From Saprospirales bacterium (GTDB lineage Bacteria > Bacteroidota > Bacteroidia > Chitinophagales > Saprospiraceae), in assembly GCA_007695035.1 (NCBI GenBank), contig REEO01000067.1:1-64000 (forward strand): 64,000 nucleotides of DNA. The letters are read 5' to 3'. The position numbers were made by a program, and so were the translations under genes. This document shows, in pieces, positions 7,675 to 17,406 of the stretch. Below the pieces are notes generated by a model. The model saw only the letters and a program-made list of their open reading frames with translations. It had not been told where the DNA came from and ran no database searches. Each line of letters starts with the position of its first letter. The stretch's first letter is position 1.

Positions 7675-10089
7675 TCAGCTATTAGTTTCAATTGATAGTT
7701 TGGATTCAGCTAAATTGATATTTTCTATTCCTCTTATCAAAGCATCCGGATTAAACGAAATGCTATCTATCCCTTCTTCCACTAGAAAACCAGCAAATTC
7801 CGGAATGTCGCTTGGAGCCTGCCCACACAGCCCCACCTTGATTTGATTTCGCTTTGCCGCACGGATGGTTTGGCTTATCAAGCTTTTAATTGCCGGGTTT
7901 TCTTCGTTGAATAAATAGCTTATTAATGCTGAATCTCTGTCTAAACCCAGTGTGAGTTGGGTTAAATCATTAGAGCCTATTGAAAATCCGTCAAATAGTT
8001 TGGCAAATTCATCCGCCAGTAATGCATTGCTTGGAATTTCAATCATTACATAAATCTCCAGACCATTTTCCCCTGGTTTTAGTCCATTGACCTCCATCTC
8101 AGCTAAAACTTTTTCACCCTCTTCAATTGTACGACAAAATGGTATCATTAGCTTTACATTGGTCATACCCATTTCATCCCGTACTTTTTTCATAGCTTCA
8201 CATTCCAATGCAAATCCTTTTCGGTAAAATTCGCTGTAATAGCGCGAAGCGCCACGCAATCCAATCATCGGATTTTCCTCATGGGGTTCAAAATATTTCC
8301 CGCCAATGAGATTAGCGTATTCATTGCTTTTAAAATCACTCAGTCGAACAATTACATCTTTGGGGTAGAAAGCTGCGGCTACCGTTGATACGGCCTGAAC
8401 AAGTTTATTAACAAAGTAAAGTTTCCCATCTGAATATCCTCTTGTTAATCCGGAAATTTCCGCTTTTGTTTCTTTGTCCTTAATTCTCTTAGGTTCAAGC
8501 AAAGCCAAAGGGTGTATCCCAATACTGTTGCTTATCGCGAACTCTAAACGCAACAGCCCAACACCATGGTTGGGATAATTGCTTAGTTCAAAAGCGCGGT
8601 TGGGGTCAGCAATAATTAACATGGGTTTAGTTTCAGGCATAGATAATTGACTGTAGTCCTGCTCCTCTACATCCCATTTTAAAATACCCTTGTAGATATT
8701 TCCAGTTTTTCCCTCCGCACAGGATACGGTTATCTCCTGCCCGTTTTGGATTACATCAGTTGCATTTCCGGTGCCCACCACGGCTACCGTTCCGAGCTCT
8801 CTTGCGACAATAGCTGCATGGCTTGTTCTGCCACCTTTATTGGTGATGATTGCAGCCGCCTTTTTCAACACTGGATCCCAGTCAGGATTAGTACTATCTG
8901 TCACCAATATTTCGCCTTTTTGCAATTGGTCGCTTTCTTGCGGATGACTTAATATGCGTGCCTTTCCTGCAGCTATTTGGTCCCCCAGGGCAATTCCAGT
9001 TGTAAGAAGCTTTCCTTTTTCTTTGAGGGTAAATATTTCCCGCACTTGTTTCTTCTCTTTTCCGTGAACAGTTTCCGGCCGGGCCTGAACAATATACAAT
9101 TGATTATTCAATCCATCCTTTGCCCACTCGATGTCCATTGCCTTGCCATAGTGCTGTTCAATTTTGTAACACCACTGTGCTAATTGAATTACTTCCTCAT
9201 CCGTTAAGGAGTACTCATTTTGCTTTTCAATAGTGGTGTCGATGTTGACAATTGTTTTGTCGGCAGTTGCTCCTTCGGCATGCTCAACATATATCATTGT
9301 ATGTTCCTTCTTCCCGCAGTGACTTTTTAGAATTGGGTTTAATTTTTTTTCAATTAGAGTAGGTTTAAAAACCAGCCATTCATCGGGACTTACTCTTCCT
9401 TGTACTATATTCTCACCCAGACCCCAGGAACTATTTATAATTATCCCATTTTCAAAGCCGCTGTCCGGATCAATGGTAAATGCTACCCCTGCAGATGCTT
9501 TATCGCTGCGTACCATTTGCTGAACTCCAACCGAAATGGCGATATCCATTCCGGTAAAGCCCATATCATGGCGGTATTTTATGGCACGGTCGGTAAACAG
9601 AGATGCATAACAGAGATGAACAGCCTCGAGCAGTTGTTTTTTCCCACTGATATTCAGGTAAGATTCCATTCTTCCAGCAAAACTCGCTGTGGGTAGATCT
9701 TCAGCAGTTGCACTGCTGCGAACAGCTACATCGAGATTTTTACGTGCACATTGTTCTGAGAGTTTTTGATAAGCAGAAGTAACTGCTTTAATTATTTCTG
9801 GTGGAAACACTCCTGACAAAATCATATTTCTGGCAGTATCGCCAATTCCGGGTAGGTTTGAATAATTGTCAGTGTCTAGTGAAAATAACAATTCATTTAA
9901 TCGCTGCTCTATATTATTATGCTTCAGGAACAGCCGATAGGCGTCTGCCGTAAGGGCAAATCCATTCGGAATTGCGATACCCAATGGGTTTAACTGGTTG
10001 TACATTTCACCCAACGAGGCATTTTTCCCGCCTACAACTCCTAAGTCATGTTTATTGATTTCTGAAAAATGTTTCACAAATTTTTTCAT
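7675..10089 (-). CDS. ppsA: Phosphoenolpyruvate synthase (804 aa)
   Basis: Pyruvate, water dikinase: makes PEP from pyruvate at the cost of two phosphates, the entry step of gluconeogenesis from acetate or pyruvate. Order of domains: N-terminal pyruvate-phosphate-dikinase ATP-grasp domain (1-340), the swivelling phosphohistidine domain with G-G-R-T-S-H-A-A-I (catalytic His near residue 425), and a C-terminal PEP/pyruvate TIM barrel with G-L-C-G-Q-A-P-S-D (acid/base Cys). Length fits PpsA (about 790-800). It is the first gene of the minus-strand carbon cluster, and the roughly 500 bp upstream are free of genes, so the main promoter is expected there. Confidence 0.95.
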   Translation of the reverse strand: MKKFVKHFSEINKHDLGVVGGKNASLGEMYNQLNPLGIAIPNGFALTADAYRLFLKHNNIEQRLNELLFSLDTDNYSNLPGIGDTARNMILSGVFPPEIIKAVTSAYQKLSEQCARKNLDVAVRSSATAEDLPTASFAGRMESYLNISGKKQLLEAVHLCYASLFTDRAIKYRHDMGFTGMDIAISVGVQQMVRSDKASAGVAFTIDPDSGFENGIIINSSWGLGENIVQGRVSPDEWLVFKPTLIEKKLNPILKSHCGKKEHTMIYVEHAEGATADKTIVNIDTTIEKQNEYSLTDEEVIQLAQWCYKIEQHYGKAMDIEWAKDGLNNQLYIVQARPETVHGKEKKQVREIFTLKEKGKLLTTGIALGDQIAAGKARILSHPQESDQLQKGEILVTDSTNPDWDPVLKKAAAIITNKGGRTSHAAIVARELGTVAVVGTGNATDVIQNGQEITVSCAEGKTGNIYKGILKWDVEEQDYSQLSMPETKPMLIIADPNRAFELSNYPNHGVGLLRLEFAISNSIGIHPLALLEPKRIKDKETKAEISGLTRGYSDGKLYFVNKLVQAVSTVAAAFYPKDVIVRLSDFKSNEYANLIGGKYFEPHEENPMIGLRGASRYYSEFYRKGFALECEAMKKVRDEMGMTNVKLMIPFCRTIEEGEKVLAEMEVNGLKPGENGLEIYVMIEIPSNALLADEFAKLFDGFSIGSNDLTQLTLGLDRDSALISYLFNEENPAIKSLISQTIRAAKRNQIKVGLCGQAPSDIPEFAGFLVEEGIDSISFNPDALIRGIENINLAESKLSIETNS

Positions 10090-10591
10090 GCGGTGGTTTT
10101 TGTCCCAATTATTGTAATAACAACTTCAAGGTTTGTTCTTCCAATGAAAAATCCTATTGCTAATGTTATTGACAAAATTACCGTAATTTTCAAGCTGATT
10201 AAATGATGGTAGTCACTTAAAGGTATGATTGTGGTCAGGCTGGTGGACGCAGTTTTCCTAACATTGATGTAGATTTTTATATCAAATTAAATTTACATAT
10301 ATAAGCCCAATAGATAACTTATTGGATGTTTCTATTATTTAAGTGCCGGTGGTCTCGTTTGTTTGGGGATTTTCCCGACTCTTTACCCTGAGGTTAGGGT
10401 AAAACCTGGTAGATCTGGCACATGGTGGATACTGTATATACTGAATGTCCCAAATTTCGTTCCCGGGTCCCTGTGAAGGGTTCACATCTCTTTCTATGTC
10501 GGGGATTATGTAAGTTTATTTTCCGGTACCTGCTTATTGCTTTAATTACTTTTTTGTTGATCGTTCAAACCAATTAATCGCAAGTGCGGAA
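10090..10591. promoter_or_regulatory. Upstream region of the carbon cluster, with inverted repeat
   Basis: About 500 bp without a gene. On the minus strand a TAATTTTG box (10173-10180 on the plus strand) matches the Bacteroidota -7 consensus TAnnTTTG, about 85 bp before the ppsA start, but no convincing -33 element is in place. A perfect 8-bp inverted repeat, TTTACCCT and AGGGTAAA with a 6-base loop, lies at 10382-10403. It has no U-run on either side, so it is not an obvious terminator. Nothing coding was recognised. Confidence 0.35.
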
Positions 10592-12061
10592 TCAGTGCAC
10601 CACAAAACTACCCGCTGCTGTGCGGTGGGTGGAATCCGCCCTGTAGAAGTAAAAGCCGGGGGGAAGGTCGTCGGTGGTGAATTGCAGATCTTGTCCGGCA
10701 ATTTGGATGGGGGCTCCGGTCATTGTTCCGGTGGAATTGTATATCCTCAAGATCCCCTCCTTCCAGTCTGAGGGCTGAATGGTTATCGGGTCTCCTCTCT
10801 TAACCGGATTGGGGAAAAGGTGGAATCCTTTATGGATTTCCGGAGTGGGATCGGACAGGCCGGTGGGCTTTTCCCATCTGAGTAATTGCACGCCTCCCCA
10901 GTCTGACAGATAGGGAAGGGGCGGGGAGGGAAAGGCCTGGTGAATGTTGGCGGTGATGATGTGATCTCCGTACACATCAATTCCCCAGGCCACAGAGTGA
11001 TCCTGCTCGCCATATATACCGGCTATCACCGGATTGGTCGGATCTGAAATATCAAAGGCGACGACTTCGGTTTCTCCTCCGGACATAAAGAGGTGGTTGG
11101 GGCCGGACAGAACTATTTGGTTGGAGTGGCCATGGGCGTCCCACCAACTGCCGGGATTGTCCCACAGCAAGTTGTTACAGTCCCATAGGTTGATCCACTT
11201 TAAACTGACTGGATTGGAGGGGTCGCTTACATCCACTACCTCCAGGCCGCAGTAGTCCACTGTGACATAAGCAATGTGGGCTTTGACGACTACCTCGTTG
11301 TAGGCGGGTCTGGCCTGATCGTGTAATTCCCAGTTCATGTGTTTTGACAGCTCCACCGGATTGGTTTTGTCGCTGACGTCAATTATCCGAAAGCCCTTGG
11401 CGTCGTTGCAGAGGTAGAGCAAATCACCGCTTAGGTGAAGTCCTCTGGCCTTGGGTTGAGAAAGCCCTGCGGGTGGTTCTGGAAAATCGGGGTCCGGGAG
11501 GATGTGGGCTGTGAGTTGAATGTCGGCCTTATTTTCAATGTTAAAAATGAGCAGTCCGTCTTCCATGGCACCCAGATAGGCATACTGACCATCGGTGACA
11601 ACTACGGAGGACCCTTTGGTAAACTGGGGATCATGCCACTGGGATACCACCTGAACGTCCGGCGGATTGCTGATGTCCAGTATTGCGAGACCTGCAGCCT
11701 GTGGACTTCCGAAGAAACTGCCCAATGCGACCAGCAGATAGTCTTCATGTTGATAGAGATTCATGGCCTGCAAACCGCCGAACTCGCTTATGGGGATGGA
11801 GTCAACCGGTCTGATCTTCTGGTCCTGGTCTACTTCAAAAACAACGACTCCCAGCCCGGCCGATGCGGAGTAGATAAATCCTCCCACATTTCTGTCCATA
11901 AGGGCTGAATAGGAGGAATAGCTGGCCGTTATAGGTGTCTCAAAGGCGTATCTTTCCACAAATGTTATTTGGATGGAGTCTGTCAGTAGTGGGGAGCTGT
12001 TCAAAGGGAGGTGGGCAAAGAGGAGGAATAGCAAAGCGATCAGATAAGTCAGGCTTTTCAT
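10592..12061 (-). CDS. Secreted LVIVD-repeat protein with T9SS type A sorting domain (489 aa)
   Basis: Begins with a signal peptide (hydrophobic stretch at about residues 5-20). The body contains at least four LVIVD-type repeats, recognisable as (I/V/F)-D-(V/I)-S-(D/N)-x-x-(N/D)-P-V strands, which form a beta-propeller. The last 80 residues begin F-P-N-P-V and end in a beta-rich segment typical of type IX secretion type A (por secretion) domains. The product is expected on the cell surface or released; no catalytic function can be assigned. It lies alone, with about 120 bp before the neighbouring repeat block. Confidence 0.85.
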   Translation of the reverse strand: MKSLTYLIALLFLLFAHLPLNSSPLLTDSIQITFVERYAFETPITASYSSYSALMDRNVGGFIYSASAGLGVVVFEVDQDQKIRPVDSIPISEFGGLQAMNLYQHEDYLLVALGSFFGSPQAAGLAILDISNPPDVQVVSQWHDPQFTKGSSVVVTDGQYAYLGAMEDGLLIFNIENKADIQLTAHILPDPDFPEPPAGLSQPKARGLHLSGDLLYLCNDAKGFRIIDVSDKTNPVELSKHMNWELHDQARPAYNEVVVKAHIAYVTVDYCGLEVVDVSDPSNPVSLKWINLWDCNNLLWDNPGSWWDAHGHSNQIVLSGPNHLFMSGGETEVVAFDISDPTNPVIAGIYGEQDHSVAWGIDVYGDHIITANIHQAFPSPPLPYLSDWGGVQLLRWEKPTGLSDPTPEIHKGFHLFPNPVKRGDPITIQPSDWKEGILRIYNSTGTMTGAPIQIAGQDLQFTTDDLPPGFYFYRADSTHRTAAGSFVVH

Positions 12062-12289
12062 GGAGATGTATTTTAGTTAGCGATTTACCCACTTAAGTGT
12101 GGCTTTTGGCCATGTATTTCACAATAAAATATCAATATTACGCATTTTTCATATGATATACAAAGTTTATTACTCTTTTTAATGATAAAAAATTCCAAAA
12201 AGGAGTTTTTTTGGTTGTTTGGGGTGGATCATTATGGAGATGGGGTATTTATCTTGGTGGGGTATGGGTGTTATGGAAAATGGATTGCC

Positions 12290-12615
12290 GCTGAGTGCGC
12301 AATGCGATGTACTGAGCGTTGTGCTTTGCTTGTCGAAGTAAGCGGCAGTCGAACCTGGCGCAAAGGTCGCAGAGGTTTGTATCTCGCAAGGGCGCAAGGT
12401 CGCAAGGTCGAAAGATCGCAGAGGTTTGTTTCTCGCAAGGCGCTGTGTTGCGATGTATTGAGTGGCAGTCGAAATAAGCGGCAGTCGAAACAACGCAAGG
12501 TCGCCAGGTTGCAAGATCGCAAAGATGTGTTTCTCGCCAGGCGCTGTATCGAGCGAAGCCGAGATGCGCTGTATCGAGCGTAGTCGAGGTGCGTTGTATC
12601 GAGTGATGTATTGAG
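12290..12615. repeat. Interspersed degenerate repeat block, family A (copy 2)
   Basis: This block has the same mosaic of units as at 60-350: 'cgcaaggtcgcaaaga', 'tgtttctcgccaggcgctg', 'ctgtatcgag', 'gtcgaagtaagcggcagtc'. The 18-mer GCTTGTCGAAGTAAGCGG at 12328-12345 occurs in reverse complement at 21854-21871. The block ends at the 3' end of the amidohydrolase gene, exactly where a 231-bp segment begins that is duplicated at 22041-22270. Open frames across it on both strands are Arg/His-rich artefacts. Confidence 0.75.
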
Positions 12616-12642
12616 AATGCAAGCACACTAAGCGCATTCTAT

Positions 12643-14094
12643 CTATTCGATCCAGGTTCCCCGGTGCATTACGCGCTGTAGAGTCCTGGTGTTGCGGATA
12701 TCCTCCAGTGGATTTTTTTCCAAAAGGATAAAGGTGGCCTGCTTACCCTCTGCTATGTTGCCCGCTTCCTGATCGATACCCAGGAAATGGGCGGGGACGG
12801 TGGTAGCGGATCTGAGTGCTTCGGCATTGGACATTCCGGCCCGGGTCATGAGCTCGAGCTCAAAATGCGCGCTGTAACCGGGGATAACTGCGAGATTTCC
12901 GGCATCGGTACCCATCATGATCGGCACTCCGGCCTTGTGCATCAATTGAAAATTGGCAGGCATGGTTTCCTTATAGGTGAAAACTTCATCGTCCCAGTCA
13001 CCTAACACCATTTGACGTATGGGCCAGTTTTTTAAACTTCGGGTAGTGCGTTTTGAGCTGTTTTCCATGAGAAACGGATCACCCAGCAGTACCGGGTCTT
13101 TTGTGTACTGGAACATCCAGGCGATGGAAAGGGTAGGGGTAAGGTAAATCGAATCGACTCTCATTTTTTCAAAAAGCGCAAGGTCGTCTTCCATGACTAC
13201 ATTTCCCACTGTATGCCCAATGACATTCACCCCGGACTCAACGGCATCTCTCATGTCCTGCTGTCTCGTCACGTGGATAAAAACAGGCAGGTCGTATTGG
13301 GGAGCTTTTTCGGTTGCTTTTTTAACCATCTCATTGGACAATCGGGGCATTGGGTTGTTGCCCCCCAGATTGGATTCCAACATGATTTTAAGGCCGTTAA
13401 TTCCCTTTCTCTTTTTTTCTGATAAAATGTGATCTAAATCTGTGTTTTCGGTAAAGAAAATGATCCCGTTTTCGTCCAGATCAATTTCTTCAACCGGTAC
13501 GCCCAGCATCATCGACAACAATGTGAGGGGGTAGCCATCCGGTTCGGTTAAAAAGTCCCCCGTCATATAAATATCCGGACCCAGTATCTCTTTGTTTTGC
13601 TGTTTGTCTCTCAAATCGAGGGTCACCTCTTCATTGAATCCGTGTCCGCCCAGCGTATAAATGGAGGTGACTCCATACCGAAGGAATTGCTCCAGGGCTG
13701 GTTTTCGGTTAGACACCTCAGGTGGAAGCAGGCCCCCGCTGTTTATATGGACGTGCATATCGAACAAACCGGGCATTATATACCGATCGCTGACATCAAT
13801 TACCGTGTAGAGCTGAGTGAGGCTGTCCGGCAGTGGTCCGCTGAATATATGGTCAATCCGATCATCGATGACCAGGAGATTCTGCTTCTCCACAATGCTA
13901 CCGGATTCCACGTCCACCACGTTGGCATTGGCGATGAGATAGCCCTGATGAGCCGCCCGCTCCTCAAATACACTTACCGGATCCAACCAAAGCTCGTGTT
14001 CATGCGGGTTGTGAAACCAGGTGAAATAGGCCACAATACCCAGCAGGACAAAGAAGCCGATAACATAAAGCGCGTACTTTAAAAACTTTTTCAT
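12643..14094 (-). CDS. Membrane-anchored amidohydrolase family protein (483 aa)
   Basis: An N-terminal transmembrane segment (residues 3-27) is followed by a metal-dependent hydrolase TIM barrel. Metal ligands visible: D-M-H-V-H-I (HxH, about 111-116), G-L-K-I-M-L (possible bridging lysine), H in P-V-F-I-H-V-T, H in V-I-G-H-T-V, and D in M-G-T-D-A-G-N. The C-terminal G-K-Q-A-T-F-I-L-L motif is typical of imidazolonepropionase-like or prolidase-like amidohydrolases. The substrate cannot be inferred. The catalytic domain is expected in the periplasm. The last 200 bases of the gene are duplicated as a broken copy at 22067-22270. Confidence 0.88.
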   Translation of the reverse strand: MKKFLKYALYVIGFFVLLGIVAYFTWFHNPHEHELWLDPVSVFEERAAHQGYLIANANVVDVESGSIVEKQNLLVIDDRIDHIFSGPLPDSLTQLYTVIDVSDRYIMPGLFDMHVHINSGGLLPPEVSNRKPALEQFLRYGVTSIYTLGGHGFNEEVTLDLRDKQQNKEILGPDIYMTGDFLTEPDGYPLTLLSMMLGVPVEEIDLDENGIIFFTENTDLDHILSEKKRKGINGLKIMLESNLGGNNPMPRLSNEMVKKATEKAPQYDLPVFIHVTRQQDMRDAVESGVNVIGHTVGNVVMEDDLALFEKMRVDSIYLTPTLSIAWMFQYTKDPVLLGDPFLMENSSKRTTRSLKNWPIRQMVLGDWDDEVFTYKETMPANFQLMHKAGVPIMMGTDAGNLAVIPGYSAHFELELMTRAGMSNAEALRSATTVPAHFLGIDQEAGNIAEGKQATFILLEKNPLEDIRNTRTLQRVMHRGTWIE

Positions 14095-14186
14095 AAGGTC
14101 TGGTTTTTCTTAAACGATAATAATTCAATGCTATCCAACCTGGCCTGTGACCCCTCTTCGACTCTCGAGCCCTGGATTAAAATGGA

Positions 14187-14430
14187 TTAAAACACCCCAA
14201 GCTGGAATTTACCCACAATGCTGTAGATTCCTATATATGCTCCCCTTTTTCCTGATAACTCGTCCGAAAAATTCAATACTTCTATATTGACGCTATCGGC
14301 ATAAGAGTTCCGGTACACAAAATGGTTTTTGACCTTTGATCCAAAGAGGATGGCGATGGAAATTCCTGCCGACCCATTTTCTGCAGATTCTAATGGCGTG
14401 GCGTTGTTATTTTTTCTGCAGGAGGAGGGT
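14187..14430 (-). pseudogene. Possible C-terminal remnant of an unidentified protein
   Basis: On the minus strand, a frame closing with TAA at 14187-14189 reads as protein-like sequence for about 75 residues (ending G-K-F-Q-L-G-V-F, with alternating hydrophobic strands reminiscent of an outer-membrane barrel end). It has no start codon, and a stop closes the frame near 14440. This could be the tail of a decayed gene. I could not assign a family, and chance remains possible. Confidence 0.3.
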
Positions 14431-14439
14431 ACGTTTTGT

Positions 14440-14805
14440 GATTTTTGCTATCCGGGTTTGCCGTATTGAGGAAGTGAGCGCAGCTATTTTCGAGACCTGC
14501 ATGCATTTGAACCCTGGGAAATACCCCATTATCAGAGAAGGATATGATTCTTTCTCTTGTATTGTTACCTACTTTGTAGTTTTCCAAATTTCGTCTATGT
14601 CACATCCAACCATTGAGAAACAAATTACTATTCCCGGCCAAAACTACATAATTTTTGTTAAATTATCAAGACTAGTCAGTATTTTATTGGAAATCTTGGG
14701 CAAGAAGAGAAAAAGATCAGCTAAATCAGGTTGATTCCGGGGACTGGATTGGCTATTGCAGTCGTTTTCGGACTTTCACGCTATACTGACTTCATGAGAT
14801 TGAAC
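14440..14805. other. Intergenic, no gene recognised
   Basis: AT-rich DNA downstream of the arsenic operon. A plus-strand frame of about 130 codons overlaps it but shows no family resemblance and unusual composition (runs of Phe and Arg), so I do not call it a gene. No terminator hairpin with a U-run was found next to the usp stop. Confidence 0.4.
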
Positions 14806-15684
14806 TCATCCATGATTAAACGGAATAATCAAGTGGTTTACTTTGCTCTCCTCAATTACACCTCTGGTAGTGCTGCCCAGAATATGATCCTTGATAAAGC
14901 CCTTTCCGTGGGTTCCCATCAAAACGAGCTTGATTTTGTTGTCGCGAATGATCTCTGCGAGTTCCTTTATTGGTTTTCCGGTGCGCAATTCAATCGAGAT
15001 CTCCAGTCCATTCTGAGTGGGAATGTCATTCTTCAATCGTTTGAGCCTCTCCATGAAATTGTTTTTCAGCTTTTCAACGTCCGCCTCGCTGCGATGTTCG
15101 AGAGCTGCTGAATCAACAATGTGGGCAATGATTATTTCCTCAGTAGATTGAAGGAGATTTTTCTTGAAAAATTGAAATGCTTCCTCTGACCAGTCGGAAA
15201 AATCTGTTGCAAACAAAAGCCGATCAAAGGAAAGAGGGCAGGAAAATTTGCCTCCGGCATCTTTGCCATCCTCTGAATCCTCATTGCATTGAATTAGAAG
15301 CACTGGGTTTTTGCTCCTTCTGATGACCTGATCTGCCGTGCTCCCCAATAAAACACCCTTGGCAAAGCCCATTCCCCTGCTCGCCAGTATCAGCAAATCA
15401 TCCGGTCTTTCCCTTCCCAATTCTACCAATTCGCTATACGGAAGTCCCTCTTTGATCACGATATCTACCTCAAATCCCGACGCTACTAACTGGCTTTTTA
15501 TTTCTTCCAGTCTGGCTTTGGTGTGATCCAAAAAAGTGTAGCCCGAAAAGTTCATATACTGAATTCCCAGAGCGTGAAACAAAGTAATATGCCGCACCCC
15601 CATTGCCTTGTATTGATCTGTACAATGAAGTAATACTTCTGCAGCTTTTGAGGTATCAGTCGCAAGTATGGCTTTTTGTATCAT
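14806..15684 (-). CDS. Universal stress protein, tandem UspA domains, in the arsenic operon (292 aa)
   Basis: Two complete Usp domains, each with the ATP-binding signature: S-R-G-M-G...L-G-S-T-A-D at about residues 114-128, and T-H-G-K-G...L-G-S-T-T-R near the C-terminus. Its ATG overlaps the TGA of acr3 (ATGA at 15681-15684), so it is very likely translated with the arsenite exporter and is the last gene of the ars operon. Usp proteins bind ATP and modulate stress tolerance; a specific role in arsenic resistance is inference from coupling. It is a paralogue of the Usp protein at 6788-7627, and its second domain is better preserved. Confidence 0.9.
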   Translation of the reverse strand: MIQKAILATDTSKAAEVLLHCTDQYKAMGVRHITLFHALGIQYMNFSGYTFLDHTKARLEEIKSQLVASGFEVDIVIKEGLPYSELVELGRERPDDLLILASRGMGFAKGVLLGSTADQVIRRSKNPVLLIQCNEDSEDGKDAGGKFSCPLSFDRLLFATDFSDWSEEAFQFFKKNLLQSTEEIIIAHIVDSAALEHRSEADVEKLKNNFMERLKRLKNDIPTQNGLEISIELRTGKPIKELAEIIRDNKIKLVLMGTHGKGFIKDHILGSTTRGVIEESKVNHLIIPFNHG

Positions 15685-16759
15685 GATTGTTGTATTTGTG
15701 GGTTAATCTTGGTTTTTGGATATTTATTCCTGTTGGCGTATTTTACAAGAGAGAGCATCACAGGCACTTCCACCAGAACACCAACCACACAGACAAGTGC
15801 TGCAGGGCTATCGAGCCCAAAGAGTGCAATGGCGACAGCGACGGCGAGTTCGAAAAAATTACTCGCCCCAATCATGGCAGCCGGTGCGCAAACCTGATAA
15901 TTGAGGTTTAGTTTTTTTCCGCCAAACCATGCGATAAAGAATATAAAATAGGTCTGAATAATCAGTGGTATGGCGATGAAAAGGATGATAAAGGGATTGC
16001 TCAAAATGTTTCCGCCCTGAAAAGCAAATAGCAGCAAAAGTGTGAGTAGCAAAGCGATTATGCTCAGGGGTTTAAACTTTGGCAGGAAAGTCCCGGTAAA
16101 CCACTGCTCTCCCTTTTTCCCAATCAAATATTTACTTGTTAGAATTCCCGCTACAAGCGGAACCACGACATAGATAACAACACTTAACACCAGTGTATCG
16201 TATGGTACGGTAACATCTGTTATGCCCAGAAGTAATCCCACAATGGGAACAAAGGCAATCAGAATAATAATGTCGTTTACTGTCACTTGCATTAAAGTGT
16301 AGTTCGGATCTCCATCACTCAGATAAGACCACACAAAAACCATAGCCGTGCAGGGAGCTGCTCCGAGGATAATGGCGCCGGCAATGTATTCTCCAGCCAA
16401 TTCAGGAGAAATAAAAGCGGAGTATATATGAGAGAAAAACAACCATGCGAAAAAGGCCATGGTAAAGGGTTTAATCAGCCAGTTGACAATAACTGTCAAC
16501 ACAATACCTTTGGGTCTTTTGCCGATCTTCTTCAAACTGCGAAAATCAACCTGAAGCATCATTGGGTAGATCATCAACCAGATCAATATGGCTATGGGAA
16601 CATTGACTTTGGCAATTTCGAGTGAGCTGAGTTGCTCCATCAGCCCCCCGCAAAATGGCCGATTCCAATTCCCCCGATGATGCAAAGAGCCACCCACAGG
16701 GTCAGGTATTTTTCAAAAAATGCAATTTTCTTTTTGGGCTGGGTAGTGTCTGTTGTCAT
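15681..16759 (-). pseudogene. acr3: Arsenite efflux permease Acr3, frameshifted near the N-terminus
   Basis: Most of the gene (ending at 15681) encodes a multi-spanning Acr3-type arsenite/H+ antiporter, including the family motif [10 protein letters not shown] with its essential cysteine. The open frame as it stands lacks the first membrane helix. Reading upstream in the next frame from an ATG at 16759 gives a normal Acr3 N-terminus (M-T-T-D-T-T-Q-P-K-K-K, then F-F-E-K-Y-L-T-L-W). The two frames join if one base is added to a run of six C on the plus strand (six G on the coding strand) at 16644-16649; the restored protein is 359 aa. The repaired start lies 7 bp after arsC. It could be a sequencing or assembly homopolymer error, a real null allele or slipped-strand phase variation. 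Confidence 0.85.
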
Positions 16760-16766
16760 ATTACTT

Positions 16767-17384
16767 TTAAAGTTTTGAGAATACGTAAAATAATTCAGTG
16801 GCTATCTTATTGCTGCACTCCAGGTACTTTTGTGTTTGTTGTGGAGTACTGTCAAAAGCCTTTGGATCTTCATAAGGTATGGGTATGCGCTTTTCCGCAC
16901 CTGCGATAAATGGACAGTCTTCATCCGCTTGTGAACAGGTTAATACGGCGGCAAAGTGAGATTTTGGATTGAAAGCATGGCCGTAGTTTTTTGAAAAGCC
17001 TGTAACCGGATGTGCGTTATCTGCAAACTTGATACTGTAAACCGGGTTTTTCCCCTCTGAAAAGGGGGTAACCTCAAAGCCCTGACTCGATAAGGTCTTT
17101 GCTGTCACAGGAAAGACAGCGGTGGCCTCTGTTCCACCCGAATAACAAAACAGACGATTGATTCCGAAGTGGTGTCCAATCGCCTGAGCCCAGACTTGCG
17201 ACAAGTGACTCCTGCGCGAATTATGGGTGCATATAAAGTTTAGCCTGATCTCCTCCCTGTCTTTTACCTTCGATTGAATGTAATCGATCAAAGGCAGCAA
17301 TATCTTTTTCCGCTCGTCAGGAATGGACTGGATATCCAGCGATCGGACCGCCTCCTCAATTTTGGGGAATAGCTTTTTTTTCAT
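16767..17384 (-). CDS. arsC: Arsenate reductase/low-molecular-weight phosphatase-like protein (205 aa)
   Basis: A low-molecular-weight tyrosine-phosphatase fold with the P-loop C-T-H-N-S-R-R-S (CX5R, about residues 50-57). An N-terminal extension of about 45 residues precedes it. Further cysteines (V-L-T-C-S-Q-A-D-E-D-C-P) lie where thioredoxin-type arsenate reductases carry their resolving cysteines. It reduces arsenate to arsenite, which Acr3 and ArsA then remove. It lies between arsR and acr3 with about 20 and 7 bp gaps on the same strand. Confidence 0.87.
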   Translation of the reverse strand: MKKKLFPKIEEAVRSLDIQSIPDERKKILLPLIDYIQSKVKDREEIRLNFICTHNSRRSHLSQVWAQAIGHHFGINRLFCYSGGTEATAVFPVTAKTLSSQGFEVTPFSEGKNPVYSIKFADNAHPVTGFSKNYGHAFNPKSHFAAVLTCSQADEDCPFIAGAEKRIPIPYEDPKAFDSTPQQTQKYLECSNKIATELFYVFSKL

Positions 17385-17406
17385 GGATTATAGTTGGTTT
17401 TATGAT

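Noticed and set aside
10090-10591. FNR/CRP-like TTGAT...ATCAA site near 10264
   Set aside because: The half-sites are 12 bases apart instead of the expected 4, so it does not fit the consensus.
12179-12637. A 152-codon minus-strand frame and overlapping frames
   Set aside because: Entirely inside the family A repeat block and with the same artefact composition as at the left edge.
14336-14734. A 132-codon plus-strand frame
   Set aside because: No recognisable family, no promoter signal, odd composition; the opposite strand shows the more protein-like remnant.
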